Below the pieces are notes generated by a model. That model was not told where the DNA came from. It searched no databases and saw only the letters and a program-made list of their open reading frames with translations. This document shows, one piece after another, positions 46,058 to 55,586 of a stretch of DNA of 64,000 nucleotides; position 1 is the first letter of the stretch; every line of letters begins with the position of its first letter. Both the position numbers and the translations under genes were made by a program. Source of the DNA: Caldilineaceae bacterium (GTDB taxonomy: Bacteria > Chloroflexota > Anaerolineae > Caldilineales > Caldilineaceae); assembly GCA_022823185.1 (NCBI GenBank), contig JAJDXQ010000009.1, forward strand, positions 62,001-126,000, given 5' to 3'.

Positions 46058-46249
46058 TCATTGTTCCCTACGCTTCCCCCACTGCACGAGTATTACAACA
46101 AGTAGCAAATGGACGAGCCCTATGCCCAGCGTAAACTGGGTAATCACGTATTCGGCGGTCCCCTTTTCCAGAAACAACAGGAGCGCGCCGGCGACAAATG
46201 ATATGTAGAAGCCAATGTGAAAGGCCGCTCTACCTAGAAATGGATCCAT
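46058..46249 (-). CDS. Small two-helix membrane protein in the peptide ABC operon
   Basis: A 63-aa protein with two transmembrane helices (~10-27 and ~37-57) and a basic C-terminus 'WGKRREQ'. It has an ATG with a nearby AAGGG, and sits between the OppF-like ATPase and the binding protein, 59 bases after the former. Coding is supported by hydrophobicity and position. The function is unknown; it may be an accessory to the transporter. Confidence 0.6.
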   Translation of the reverse strand: MDPFLGRAAFHIGFYISFVAGALLLFLEKGTAEYVITQFTLGIGLVHLLLVVILVQWGKRREQ

Positions 46250-46308
46250 GGTCCCTTACCGTGAACGAACATGCCTTCGCTGCGCCCTCAAAAAACGATT
46301 CTGTTGCC

Positions 46309-47337
46309 TCACACTATCTGAGTTGGCTCTGACATGCGCACGGGGCAGGCCACGCGCCCCCCATCTGATATCCCTTCCAGCTGGGGAACCGCAACGTCGC
46401 ACTCTCCTTCAATAACGTAAGGGCAGCGCGGGTGAAAAGTGCAGCCCGACGGCAAATTCAATAGACTGGGTATCTCCGCGCTCCGTAGTTCAATGTGAAC
46501 CTTCTTCTTCGCCAGCTCCGGATCGGCCTCCGGCACCGCCCCCAGCAGCGCTTGCGTATAGGGGTGCCGGGAATCGGTAATCAGGCGCGGCGTAGGCCCT
46601 TCTTCGACAATCCGCCCCAAATACATAACCGTGATGCGCCCTTCCCAGGCAAAATATTTCGCCAGCGCCAGGTCATGCGTGATAAAGAGAAAGGTCACGT
46701 CGAACTCGTCCTTGAGCCTGTACAGCATGTTCAACAGGCTCACACGAATCGACACGTCCACCATCGAAACCGCCTCGTCGGCCACGATGAACTTCGGCTC
46801 CACCGTCAGCGCCCTGGCAACCGAAACACGCTGACGCTGCCCACCGCTCAGCTGATGCGGGTACTTGTCCAGAAAGTCCCCCACCGGCGTCAGATCGACA
46901 ATTTCGAGCAGTTCAGCCGCCCGCCGTTCAACGTCTCGCCGCCGCCCCCTGCGGCCGCCCCCGGCGCCGTTCGCGCCCGAACTGTGCATCTGGTGACGCA
47001 CCAGCGGCGTCACGATCATCTGACGCACGGTCTGGGTGGGATTGAGAGAAGCGTAGGGGTCCTGATGAATGATCTGCACCGCCCGCCGGTACTGCTGATA
47101 GTCCGGCTTATTCATCGCGGCGATGTCCTGCCCCTCATACAGGATCTGCCCTTCCGACGGCGGCAGCAGCCCGACGACCATGCGGCCTGTCGTGCTCTTG
47201 CCGCACCCGCTCTCGCCGACCAGGCACACGATCTCGCCTTGTTCGATATCCAGCGAAATCGAATCGACAGCAGTCACCTGGTCCCGGCCGCTCCCGAACG
47301 TCTTGGTTACATTGCGCAGTTCGATAATTGGCGTCAT
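46309..47337 (-). CDS. Oligopeptide ABC transporter ATP-binding protein (OppF/DppF-like)
   Basis: A 342-aa ATPase. It has Walker A 'GESGCGKST' near residue 47, signature 'LSGGQRQRVS' near 166, and a Walker B in which the usual ILDEP reads 'FIVADEAVS'. The C-terminal oligopeptide-specific Cys-rich motif 'CTFHPRCPYVIEGEC' can bind an Fe-S cluster. ATG 47337 is chosen because the ABC domain starts there; the longer frame overlaps the neighbour and has no homology. It begins 71 bases after the OppD-like gene. An Arg/Gly-rich insert (~125-140) is unusual. Confidence 0.93.
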   Translation of the reverse strand: MTPIIELRNVTKTFGSGRDQVTAVDSISLDIEQGEIVCLVGESGCGKSTTGRMVVGLLPPSEGQILYEGQDIAAMNKPDYQQYRRAVQIIHQDPYASLNPTQTVRQMIVTPLVRHQMHSSGANGAGGGRRGRRRDVERRAAELLEIVDLTPVGDFLDKYPHQLSGGQRQRVSVARALTVEPKFIVADEAVSMVDVSIRVSLLNMLYRLKDEFDVTFLFITHDLALAKYFAWEGRITVMYLGRIVEEGPTPRLITDSRHPYTQALLGAVPEADPELAKKKVHIELRSAEIPSLLNLPSGCTFHPRCPYVIEGECDVAVPQLEGISDGGRVACPVRMSEPTQIV

Positions 47338-47407
47338 CTGCAGCGGCCCCCGCTGGCCGCGCCCCGAATCCCTGAAACGACGGCCGCCCTCGGCGGCATG
47401 AAAACTC

Positions 47408-48478
47408 TCAGTCCCGTCTGCCTCGCAGCCCGTTGCGCTCAATGTCCTCCTGCACCAGGTCGCTGTGCCAGCAGGCAGCCAGGTGATTGGCGCCGACGCG
47501 CTCCAGTACCGGTTCTTCACTGCTGCAGCGCTCACTGGCAAACGGGCAGCGCGGATGGAACTTGCAGCCGGACGGCAAATTGATCAGATCGGGCGGAGAT
47601 CCGGGGATCGACGACAACTCCTCAAAGCCGCCCGTCACCGTCGGAACCGCCCGGATCAAACCCAACGAATACGGATGGCGCGGCCGGTAGAAGATGTCTT
47701 CCACCGGGCCCAGCTCCACAACCTGCCCCGCGTACATCGTCGCGACCCGGTCCGCCAGCTCTGCCGCAATCGCCAGGTCGTGCGAGATGAACAGCATCGT
47801 AAAATGCAGGTCTTCTTTCAGACGGCGCAACAGATCGATGATCGTCCGCTGTGTCAGAATGTCCAGCGCCGTCGTCGGCTCATCCAGTATCAAGATCTGC
47901 GGGTCAAGCAAAAGGGATATGGCCAGTAGCGTGCGCTGCCGCATCCCTCCGCTCAGCTCGTGCGCGTACGAGTCGATCACCCGCGAAGGATCCAACTGCA
48001 CAAAACGAAGCAGGTCCAGGAACCGTTCGCGGACCTCCTCGCGGTTGTTCCACCGGTGCGCCTTGGCGGTATCCCACACCTGGTCCCACACCTTCAGCAC
48101 AGGATTGAACGCATTCAGGGCCGACTGAAAAACCATCGCGCAGTCCCGCCAGCGGAACTCGCGCAGGGGGCCCTCGGCCAGCTCCAATACGTCCAGCTCC
48201 CGACCGTCGCGCCGGTAAATGATTTGGCCCGGGCTCACCTCCGCCGTATCCACCAGCAACCGAACGATGCCCAGCCCCAACGTGGTCTTGCCGGAGCCGC
48301 TCTCGCCAATCAAGGCCAGGCTCTCACCCGCCAGCAGGTCCAACGTAACGCCCCGCACCGCCTGCACACTGCCCTTGCGCGTTCGATAGCTGACGTGAAC
48401 GTCACGCAGACTCAGCGGCGGCTGGCTGCCGTTTTCTTCACTGCTTTGGCGCCAGGAAAGATCCGTGGTTTGGCTCAT
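47408..48478 (-). CDS. Oligopeptide ABC transporter ATP-binding protein (OppD/DppD-like)
   Basis: A 356-aa ATPase with Walker A 'GESGSGKTT', Q-loop 'MVFQSALNAF', signature 'LSGGMRQRT', Walker B 'ILILDEPTTALD' and H-loop 'LFISHDLA'. The C-terminal 'GCKFHPRCPFASERCSSEEP' is the oligopeptide/dipeptide transporter motif. It is the first of two ATPase subunits in the operon, 24 bases after the DppC-like permease. Confidence 0.94.
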   Translation of the reverse strand: MSQTTDLSWRQSSEENGSQPPLSLRDVHVSYRTRKGSVQAVRGVTLDLLAGESLALIGESGSGKTTLGLGIVRLLVDTAEVSPGQIIYRRDGRELDVLELAEGPLREFRWRDCAMVFQSALNAFNPVLKVWDQVWDTAKAHRWNNREEVRERFLDLLRFVQLDPSRVIDSYAHELSGGMRQRTLLAISLLLDPQILILDEPTTALDILTQRTIIDLLRRLKEDLHFTMLFISHDLAIAAELADRVATMYAGQVVELGPVEDIFYRPRHPYSLGLIRAVPTVTGGFEELSSIPGSPPDLINLPSGCKFHPRCPFASERCSSEEPVLERVGANHLAACWHSDLVQEDIERNGLRGRRD

Positions 48479-48502
48479 ACGCCTCTTCGACCGTTTCTCC
48501 CT

Positions 48503-49411
48503 TTACTCGCTCGCTCGCAAGCGGGGGTTGAACACGAGCTCAAGCGAACGGGTCATCGAAATGATCGCTAGCTGCAAAATCGCAATCGCCACAATCGGAG
48601 CCATAATGTACCAGACGCTGTCCTTATAGAAGATCGCGCCCCGCACCCAGGCCAGCTGAATCATCACGCTCCAGTTGCCGGCGCTGATCGGCACCAGCCC
48701 CAGGAAGACAAGACCGGCCTGCTGGTAAACGGCGAAGGTCATCCCAAGCGCGAAGCTGACAACGATATACGGCATCATGTTGGGCACCATCTCCCGGAGC
48801 ACAATGTGCCACACCCCCAGGTCCAGCGCTCTGGCCGCCTCAATAAAATCTCGCTGCTTGAGCGATAGGGCCTGGGCGCGCAAAGCCCGCAGAAGCGTCG
48901 GCCAGTTTAGCAGCCCCATCAGAATGCCGAGAAACGTCAGACTGTTCAACGAGATAAAGGCAGCCAGCACCGCGAGGAGCGGGAACTGGGGGATCGTGAG
49001 AATAATGTCGGTCACCGACATGATGGCGCTGTCCATCCAGCCCCCGATAAATCCGCTCATCGTCCCAAACACAACCGCGATCAACGTCGAGATCAGGGCC
49101 GCCAGGAAAGCGACATAGATGACGTCCTTGCCGCCGTTTACGATCTGCGACCAAATGTCCCGGCCCTGGTGATCGGTTCCCAAAGGATGCTCAAGCGTCG
49201 GCGTGATATAGATCCTGTCGATCTTTGTCTTCGTGTCCAGCTCGATGAAGACGGGACCTGCATAGGAAAGCAGAACGACAAACAGGACAACGATGAACCC
49301 GATAAAGCCGACGCGATTGTAGGCCAGGAGGCGCACAACCGTCCGGAACCCTTTCCATGTCCCGGCGATAACCCCGTCGGCCTGTTTGCTTTCCATCGCT
49401 TGTGCCGTCAT
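48503..49411 (-). CDS. Peptide ABC transporter permease (DppC-like)
   Basis: A 302-aa permease with a cytoplasmic N-terminus, the first helix at ~32-52, a periplasmic segment bearing 'HPLGTDHQGRDIWSQIVNGG' (hallmark of DppC/OppC) and five further helices. The EAA loop is 'RDFIEAARALDLGVWHIVLR' near residue 195. It pairs with the DppB-like permease whose gene ends 77 bases upstream. Confidence 0.93.
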   Translation of the reverse strand: MTAQAMESKQADGVIAGTWKGFRTVVRLLAYNRVGFIGFIVVLFVVLLSYAGPVFIELDTKTKIDRIYITPTLEHPLGTDHQGRDIWSQIVNGGKDVIYVAFLAALISTLIAVVFGTMSGFIGGWMDSAIMSVTDIILTIPQFPLLAVLAAFISLNSLTFLGILMGLLNWPTLLRALRAQALSLKQRDFIEAARALDLGVWHIVLREMVPNMMPYIVVSFALGMTFAVYQQAGLVFLGLVPISAGNWSVMIQLAWVRGAIFYKDSVWYIMAPIVAIAILQLAIISMTRSLELVFNPRLRASE

Positions 49412-49488
49412 ATCTCTACTCCCGGTCTCCCACAGTTCCGATTCTCCGCATCACCCGTTCCCCTTTTCGCGAATCCAAGTCCTGGCGC

Positions 49489-50571
49489 TCAATTGTCCTG
49501 CAATTTTATGCGGGGGTCGAGCCAGCCGTAGAGGACATCGGCAAAGAAGTTGGCGAAGATCACAGAAAACGTAATGATCAGGAAGATGCCCTGCATCAGC
49601 GTATAGTCCCGCTGGTTTATCGCCTGGCCCAACATCCGGCCTATCCCGCCATACTCGAAAATCTGCTCCACAAGCAGCGAACCCCCCACCACAAAACCGA
49701 TCCGGATCGTCAGAATCGTGAACAGAGGCAAGATCGCATTCCGTCCCACATAGGCTGTGGTGATGCGCCACTCCTTCAGCCCGCGTGCCTTGGCAATCGT
49801 CACATAGTCCTCGCCCAGCGTGCTGATCGTGTTGCTCTTCATGCTCAACATCCAGAATCCGACGCTCGTGAGCACATAGGTTGAAATCGGAAGTGCTCCG
49901 TGGAAGAGGGCGTCAAGAAAGAACTCCAGATTCAGTCCCGGCGTCATCCCCGACGAATACGCCCCCCGCATCGCCGCGATCGGCAGGATCTTCCACTGTA
50001 CGCCCAACCACACCACGATCAACAGACCGATCAGGAAATCAGGGACCGAACTCACGACCGAGCTCAGCACTGTCAACCCATGGTCGAGGTAACTGTCGCG
50101 GCGATAGGCCATGATCACGCCCAGCAGCACGCCGATCGTGAAGCTGATTAGCAGCCCCAGTCCAACGCTGAACAGAGTCCAGGGCAGGAAGCGCAGGATC
50201 ACCTCGGTGACAGTCGTCCCGGGTGACAGGACCGACTGGCCGAAATTGCCCCGCGCCAAGTTTTGCAGATAGGAGAAATACTGGAGTATGACCGGCTGTT
50301 CCAGGTCGATGGCAAAGAGGGCCGCGGCCTGGTCCTTGGCCTCATGAACCGGCATTCCGTACGTGACGATCAGCTGGTTCACATAGATCTCAATGGGATT
50401 GCCCGGCAGCAGACGAACCAGAAAGAAAATGATCGTCGTAACAATGAAGATCGTGGCCAGCGCCCGCAGAAACTTGCGGAAAAAATAGGAGCCCCAGATA
50501 GCGCCGAGCATCGATAGCGGGCTGGTGGAGCCACCGCCGCGGACATCAGACAGGTCAGCCACTGTCGCCAT
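49489..50571 (-). CDS. Peptide ABC transporter permease (DppB-like)
   Basis: A 360-aa permease with six transmembrane helices, 'FFLVRLLPGNP' after the first helix, and an EAA loop 'EDYVTIAKARGLKEWRIT' near residue 255, all typical of DppB/OppB. ATG 50571 is chosen over TTG 50586 because GGAAG is well spaced from it. It is the first gene of the operon, behind the promoter at 50712-50739. Confidence 0.93.
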   Translation of the reverse strand: MATVADLSDVRGGGSTSPLSMLGAIWGSYFFRKFLRALATIFIVTTIIFFLVRLLPGNPIEIYVNQLIVTYGMPVHEAKDQAAALFAIDLEQPVILQYFSYLQNLARGNFGQSVLSPGTTVTEVILRFLPWTLFSVGLGLLISFTIGVLLGVIMAYRRDSYLDHGLTVLSSVVSSVPDFLIGLLIVVWLGVQWKILPIAAMRGAYSSGMTPGLNLEFFLDALFHGALPISTYVLTSVGFWMLSMKSNTISTLGEDYVTIAKARGLKEWRITTAYVGRNAILPLFTILTIRIGFVVGGSLLVEQIFEYGGIGRMLGQAINQRDYTLMQGIFLIITFSVIFANFFADVLYGWLDPRIKLQDN

Positions 50572-50711
50572 ACTGATCACTTCCAATCTTTAGTTGGACC
50601 GCTTACGGGAGTTCACCCGGCCGAAACCGGCGGTTGCGCCGCCAAATGCCCAAACAGTACGCGGGGCGAACCTTCGGGGGTGAAGGCCACTGCGGCTGCG
50701 CTTCCGGCGAG

Positions 50712-50739
50712 AGTATAGCACGTTTCAACCCCTTGACAA
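50712..50739 (-). promoter_or_regulatory. Sigma70-type promoter of the peptide ABC operon
   Basis: On the minus strand TTGTCA (50739-50734), a 16-base spacer and TATACT (50717-50712). The leader to ATG 50571 is ~135 bases. Confidence 0.6.
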
Positions 50740-50868
50740 ATTTTCGCGCCCTCCATGAACAGCTCAAACGCCTACACTTTGCTCCGCCGCGGAACCGAGG
50801 CCTGGCTTGCCGAAGTGCCGTCACCCCGAAGTGAACACGATGGCTGGCGCTTCTTCTCTCCTCCCGGT

Positions 50869-50897
50869 GTGCCATTCCGCGCCACTTCACGTACAAT
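50869..50897 (+). promoter_or_regulatory. Candidate promoter of the malic enzyme gene
   Basis: GTGCCA (50869-50874), a 17-base spacer and TACAAT (50892-50897), 40 bases before the ATG. The -10 is good and the -35 matches 4 of 6. Confidence 0.4.
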
Positions 50898-50936
50898 GAA
50901 GGCAGCCAGACTGCAAAACAACTGGGGAGAAACCAG

Positions 50937-53204
50937 ATGACGCTGACAAAACAGGATGCACTTGACTACCACGCCAACGGCCGCCCCGGCAAGCTCAAAA
51001 TAACGCCGACCAAGCCTATGGAAACACAGCTGGATCTCTCTCTGGCCTACTCACCGGGCGTGGCGCACCCTGTGCTGGAGATCGCGGCCAGCCCCGAAGA
51101 TGCCTTCGACTACACCTCCCGGGGCAATCTTGTCGCTGTCATCAGCAACGGCACTGCCATTCTCGGCCTTGGCAATCGCGGCGCGCTCGCCTCCAAGCCG
51201 GTGATGGAAGGAAAGGCCGTCCTCTTCAAACGCTTCGCGGACGTCGATGTATTCGACATCGAAGTGGACACCGAAGACGCAGCCGAAATGGTGCGCTTCT
51301 GCGAACTGATCGCCCCGACCTTCGGCGGCATCAATCTTGAAGACATCAAGGCGCCCGAGTGCTTCCTCATCGAGCAGACCCTCCAGTCGCGGCTCGACAT
51401 CCCCGTCTTCCACGACGACCAGCACGGGACCGCCATCATCTCGGGCGCAGGTCTCCTGAACGCCCTCGAAATTGCCGGCAAACCCCTCGACGAGGCCCGC
51501 ATCGTTATCAACGGCGCCGGCGCCTCCGCCATCGCCTGCGCCGACATCTATGTCGCCCTGGGCGCGGAAAAAAAGAACATCATCATGTGCGACAGCCGCG
51601 GCGTCATTTACGAGGGCCGCACCGACAACATGAACGAGTGGAAGGAGGAGTACGCCTCCGCCACCGACGCCCGGACCCTGGGCGATGCAATGGCCGGAGC
51701 CGACGTGCTCATCGGCCTTTCGGTCGCCGGCGCGGTCTCGCCGGGCATGGTGCGCTCCATGGCCGACGACCCCATCGTCTTCGCCATGGCCAATCCCGAT
51801 CCGGAAATCCCCTATCCCGACGCCGTGGCATCCCGCAGCGACACCGTCATCATGGGCACCGGGCGCAGTGACTTCCCCAACCAGGTCAACAACGTGCTCG
51901 GCTTCCCCTTCATCTTCCGCGGCGCCCTCGACGTGCGCGCAAAAGCCATCAATATGGAGATGAAGTTGGCCGCGGCGCGTGCCCTGGCCGACCTGGCCAA
52001 GGAGGACGTGCCCGACGGCGTCCTCAAGGCTTACGGCCTCGACACACTGCAGTTCGGGCCCGAATACATCATCCCCAAGCCGCTCGACAGCCGCGTCCTG
52101 ATGTGGGTTGCCCCCGCCGTGGCCAGGGCCGCCATGGAAACCGGCGTGGCCCGCCGCGAAATCGACCTGGATGTCTACCTCGACGAGCTCGCCCTCCGTA
52201 TTGGCAAAGGCGTGCAGGTAATGCGCACGCAGCAGAGCAAGGCCAGGCAGAATCCCAAGCGCGTCGTCTTCGGCGAGGGCGAAAACCCCAAGATCATTCG
52301 CGCGGCCTACGCCGTCGAGTCCGAAGGCATCGGCGCCCCCGTCCTCTTGGGCAACCCCGAAGTCATTCGCGTCCGCTGCGAGGAGCTCAGGCTGGATTAC
52401 CGGCCCACGGTCATCAATCCGCACCAGGATCCCAAGTACCGCGACTACGCCGCCGCCTTCTACCAGGAGCGCCAGCGCAAGGGCGTTACGCTGGCTCGGG
52501 CCAATGAACTGATGCGCCAGGCCAACTTCTTCGGGCCCGCCATGGTGCTCAACGGCGACGCCGGCGCCTTCATCTCCGGCCTGACCTATAACTATCCCGA
52601 TGTCCTGCGGCCTGCACTGCAAATCGTGGGCACCGCGCCAGAAAGGGGCGTCCTCAGCGGCGTCTACCTCATGATCGTGCGCGACCGCATCTACTTTTTC
52701 AGCGACGCCACCGTGAACATCGACCCCGACGCCGAGACCCTGGCCGCCATCGCCATCAACGCCGCCGAGGTGGCCAGGCAATTCGACGTCGAGCCTCGCG
52801 TCGCCATGCTCAGCTTCTCCAACTTTGGCAGCACGCGCCATCCACAGGTCGACAAAGTGCAACGGGCCACTGAGCTTGTCAAAGCCCAGCAGCCCGCCTT
52901 GCAGATCGACGGCGAGATGCAGGCAGACGTCGCCGTCGTGCCCGATCTGATGCGCCGCCACTATCCTTTTAGCGCAATTGAGGACGCCAACGTCCTGGTC
53001 TTCCCCGAGCTGGCCTCAGCCAATACCGCCTACAAGCTGCTCCACCGCCTCGGCGGGGCTGAAGCGATCGGCCCCATCCTCGTGGGGATGGGCAAGCCCA
53101 TTCACGTGCTCGAAACCGGCGCCGAGGTTGTGGACATCGTCAACGTCGCCATTCTCGCCGTCGTCGATGCCCAGTTCCAGGAAGAAGGTGTCAGGTCAGC
53201 CTGA
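50937..53204 (+). CDS. maeB: NADP-dependent malic enzyme with phosphotransacetylase-like domain
   Basis: A 755-aa MaeB-type enzyme that oxidatively decarboxylates malate to pyruvate. The malic domain includes '[15 protein letters not shown]', '[10 protein letters not shown]' (~155) and the NAD-binding '[19 protein letters not shown]' (~185). Residues ~430-750 are a phosphotransacetylase-like domain (regulatory and non-catalytic in E. coli MaeB), with '[16 protein letters not shown]' at its start. Full length matches MaeB (759 aa). It is monocistronic, with GGGGAGA before the ATG. It feeds pyruvate and NADPH to the sugar-acid and C1 metabolism encoded around it. Confidence 0.95.
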   Translation: MTLTKQDALDYHANGRPGKLKITPTKPMETQLDLSLAYSPGVAHPVLEIAASPEDAFDYTSRGNLVAVISNGTAILGLGNRGALASKPVMEGKAVLFKRFADVDVFDIEVDTEDAAEMVRFCELIAPTFGGINLEDIKAPECFLIEQTLQSRLDIPVFHDDQHGTAIISGAGLLNALEIAGKPLDEARIVINGAGASAIACADIYVALGAEKKNIIMCDSRGVIYEGRTDNMNEWKEEYASATDARTLGDAMAGADVLIGLSVAGAVSPGMVRSMADDPIVFAMANPDPEIPYPDAVASRSDTVIMGTGRSDFPNQVNNVLGFPFIFRGALDVRAKAINMEMKLAAARALADLAKEDVPDGVLKAYGLDTLQFGPEYIIPKPLDSRVLMWVAPAVARAAMETGVARREIDLDVYLDELALRIGKGVQVMRTQQSKARQNPKRVVFGEGENPKIIRAAYAVESEGIGAPVLLGNPEVIRVRCEELRLDYRPTVINPHQDPKYRDYAAAFYQERQRKGVTLARANELMRQANFFGPAMVLNGDAGAFISGLTYNYPDVLRPALQIVGTAPERGVLSGVYLMIVRDRIYFFSDATVNIDPDAETLAAIAINAAEVARQFDVEPRVAMLSFSNFGSTRHPQVDKVQRATELVKAQQPALQIDGEMQADVAVVPDLMRRHYPFSAIEDANVLVFPELASANTAYKLLHRLGGAEAIGPILVGMGKPIHVLETGAEVVDIVNVAILAVVDAQFQEEGVRSA

Positions 53205-53246
53205 GCGTGTCGGGCGAAGCCGCGCGGGCGCTCCTGCCCCAGGCGA

Positions 53247-53579
53247 TCAAAGATTCCAGCTCTCGTCGCAGTTTGACACCGTATACATGATCATCTCAGC
53301 CGCCGCCTCCACTTGGGGCCAGACCTCCTGGTGGATGTCGCGGCCTACCCACGCCTGCCGCAGCTCTTCGCTCTCCCAGTAGGAAAGCACCTCGTGCGAG
53401 AACGGCGGCCTCACCGCGCCCATCGCCTCCAGCTCCTCCTGCGGCAACGGCGTCATCAGTGTCGCGTTCACAAAGCCCGGCTGCTGACGCATCGCCTCCA
53501 TCCATACCTCCACGATCACCCGTTCAAGCTCGGCGCTTCCGCCGTCCTTTGCATTGAAATAGACATCCAGTGCAATCAT
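53247..53579 (-). CDS. Antibiotic biosynthesis monooxygenase (ABM) domain protein
   Basis: A 110-aa ferredoxin-like-fold protein. 'IALDVYFNAKDGGSAELERV' and 'QQPGFVNATLM', followed by 'HEVLSYWESEELRQAW', match the dimeric ABM family, cofactor-less oxygenases or heme-related proteins. ATG 53579 is chosen because AGGAGA lies 9 bases upstream. It converges with maeB, 42 bases away. The substrate is unknown. Confidence 0.8.
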   Translation of the reverse strand: MIALDVYFNAKDGGSAELERVIVEVWMEAMRQQPGFVNATLMTPLPQEELEAMGAVRPPFSHEVLSYWESEELRQAWVGRDIHQEVWPQVEAAAEMIMYTVSNCDESWNL

Positions 53580-54068
53580 TGCCTGCGCTCTCCTGAATCC
53601 TTGAAAGTTTCGTGGCCGCAAACTCCGGCCAAAGGAAACATTATCATCTCAGCCCGCCCAAACCGCAATTCCCTGGACGTCTGCCCGCCTCTCCTCTGTC
53701 CTTGGGGCCTCCCCCAACCCCCACCCTACGGTCCATACGCCCATGCCATCGGATCGCGGCCCCTCCGCGCCCCGCCCTTCGCGCCACCCAACACACGCCT
53801 TCGCAACCGCACGCCGCCTGCCGCCAATACCCCTTCGCAACGGGGCGGGGCATGCAGGGAACGGGTAGCCTTGCGACAGACGTCAACCCCTGTTACCTCC
53901 ACCCGTGCGCCCCGGCCCGGTCCGACCCTATGTTGCCATCCCGCAAGCGGCGCCGGCCTGGCCTGCGCGCGATATGCCTCCATCCACCGCTGCCCCCGCA
54001 TAGGCGCGTCAGCCAAACTCTGTCACCACCTACCTTGCAGGACCCAAGCCCGACAAAGGTGTTCCCCA
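53580..54068. other. Gene-free region
   Basis: About 490 C/G-rich bases between two minus-strand genes. Overlapping frames exist in all phases but none looks like a protein, and no clear promoter, hairpin or repeat stands out. Confidence 0.45.
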
Positions 54069-54956
54069 TCAAAACATGCGTCTCCCCGCGACCTGGACCC
54101 GTACGCGGTAGAGCGACGTAGTGGCAGTGACGAACAGGCTCTTCATATCGTCCTCGCCCCAGCAGAAATTCGCGCAGCCTTGCGGCATGTATATGACACC
54201 GAGGCAGGTCGCGTCAGGGGCGAACACGTGGATTCCCCCCGGCCCTGTTACAAAGAGGTTGCCCTGGCTGTCGACCTTCATGCCGTCGGGCGCGCCATCG
54301 CGGCCCCCTGTGACCTCGGCCCAGACGCGGCCGTTTTCGAGTACACCTTCACCGTTTACATCAAAGACGCGAATGTGCGCCCGCATCGTGTCGTTTATGA
54401 AGAGTTGCGACTCGTCCAGTGAGAAACAGAGGCCGTTGGGCTGGTCGAAATCGTCGACGAGCAGTGTCAATTCGCCGCTGTCCGGTTCGAGCCGGTACAC
54501 GCCCTGAAAGTCAAGCGCCTGCGGGCGGGGTAACCCATAGTACTCCATCCGACCGAAACCGGGATCTGTGAAATAGACTGTGCCGTCACGCTTCACCACG
54601 ATGTCATTCGGGCTGTTGAGCTCCTTGTCGCCGTAATGCGCGGCAAGCGTTGAAACCGACCCGTCTTGTTCAGTCCGGGTCACCCTGCTCGTCGCATGTT
54701 CACACGTGACAACGCGCCCCTCCGGATCATAAGCGTTGCCGTTTGCCATGTTGCTCGGCTGCCGCCAGGTCTCTACGCTGCCGTCGGGCCGCCAGCGGCG
54801 CATTACGTTGCCGGGTATATCGCTGAAGATGATGTGCTTCTCGACATGGTTCCAGATCGGTCCCTCGGTGAATTCAAAACCGCTGCCGACCTCCTCGATC
54901 TCAACGTCGTCACCGATGACGGCGCGGAATCGTTCGTCTCGGATTTCTACGTTCAC
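54069..54956 (-). CDS. SMP-30/gluconolactonase family protein
   Basis: A 295-aa six-bladed propeller hydrolase of sugar lactones. Metal ligands are in 'FEFTEGPIWN' (Glu ~31), 'ELNSPNDIVV' (Asn ~115) and 'DDFDQPNGLCFS' (Asn ~170), plus a C-terminal Asp region. GTG 54956 is the start, with GGAGG 6 bases upstream. A paralogue is at 63025. Together with the dehydrogenase at 62003 and the dehydratase at 59050 it suggests oxidative sugar-acid catabolism. It has no signal peptide. Confidence 0.9.
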   Translation of the reverse strand: MNVEIRDERFRAVIGDDVEIEEVGSGFEFTEGPIWNHVEKHIIFSDIPGNVMRRWRPDGSVETWRQPSNMANGNAYDPEGRVVTCEHATSRVTRTEQDGSVSTLAAHYGDKELNSPNDIVVKRDGTVYFTDPGFGRMEYYGLPRPQALDFQGVYRLEPDSGELTLLVDDFDQPNGLCFSLDESQLFINDTMRAHIRVFDVNGEGVLENGRVWAEVTGGRDGAPDGMKVDSQGNLFVTGPGGIHVFAPDATCLGVIYMPQGCANFCWGEDDMKSLFVTATTSLYRVRVQVAGRRMF

Positions 54957-55007
54957 TTTGTCCTCCGAGTGTGCTGTTTGAGAGTGAATGGGGTGTGATC
55001 GTGTCTA

Positions 55008-55586
55008 CTAATCGTCCGATTCGTATTTCCGCATGAAGTAGCCGAACGACGTGTTCCTGGAGCGCGCCGTATCCTGATCGAACACTCGCAAGATTTCAAG
55101 CATGAATTCTGCTCTTGAATTGTATCCTTTTGGCATCAGGCCGAGAAACCGTTCTTTCGTGAGATGGTCGGTGTTATACAGACCTTGAGAGATTCCCAGC
55201 CTCTCACATTCACTGGCGTTCAGACCCGCGAGATACCAACTCTCAATTTCTCTGCACACAATCACGATTCGAATCGAACTGCGAGGATCAATGGGCTCTG
55301 AAGCGTTCGCAGATAGAGATCTGAAACTGGAAAGAACGCGCTCTTTCCTGTCAGTCATACAAGGAGACTCATCCAGGTCCGCCACGATTATTATGTCGGC
55401 CAGGCCAGCATCCTGCATGGACCTGATACTGTTCAGGTAGCTGTTTATTTTCTCTTTCTTCTTCTGGCTATACTGCCAGCATTGCACGATGTTGTATTCA
55501 TTTTCACAAATGGGCTTGATGACGCTCTCGAAGAATCTCTCGTCGTCGTTTCCCTCCACCAATATATAGAGCCGCCGATAGTTCAA
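55008..55586 (-). CDS. TOPRIM-like protein, second ATPase-effector pair
   Basis: A 192-aa protein with E11 in 'ILVEGNDDERFF', the acidic pair D70-x-D72 in 'IIIVADLDES' and 'REIESWYLAG' at 113-121. These mirror E11, D77-x-D79 and 'TESWMLAD' in the protein at 14240-14914. The pattern fits TOPRIM/DUF4435- or RloB-like nucleases. Its ATG overlaps the ATPase stop by 4 bases (ATGA), so the pair is coupled. Codon usage is far more A/T-rich than that of neighbours, suggesting transfer. Probable anti-phage effector; family by motif only. Confidence 0.78.
   Translation of the reverse strand: MNYRRLYILVEGNDDERFFESVIKPICENEYNIVQCWQYSQKKKEKINSYLNSIRSMQDAGLADIIIVADLDESPCMTDRKERVLSSFRSLSANASEPIDPRSSIRIVIVCREIESWYLAGLNASECERLGISQGLYNTDHLTKERFLGLMPKGYNSRAEFMLEILRVFDQDTARSRNTSFGYFMRKYESDD

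Larger units (their letters stand above)
50572..50936. other. Divergent promoter region between peptide ABC operon and malic enzyme
   Basis: No gene. It holds the minus-strand promoter at 50712-50739 and a candidate plus-strand promoter at 50869-50897. Confidence 0.6.

Noticed and set aside
51051..52961. A 636-codon minus-strand frame opposite maeB
   Set aside because: Composition artefact (Gly/Val/Asp/His-rich) antisense to a certain gene.
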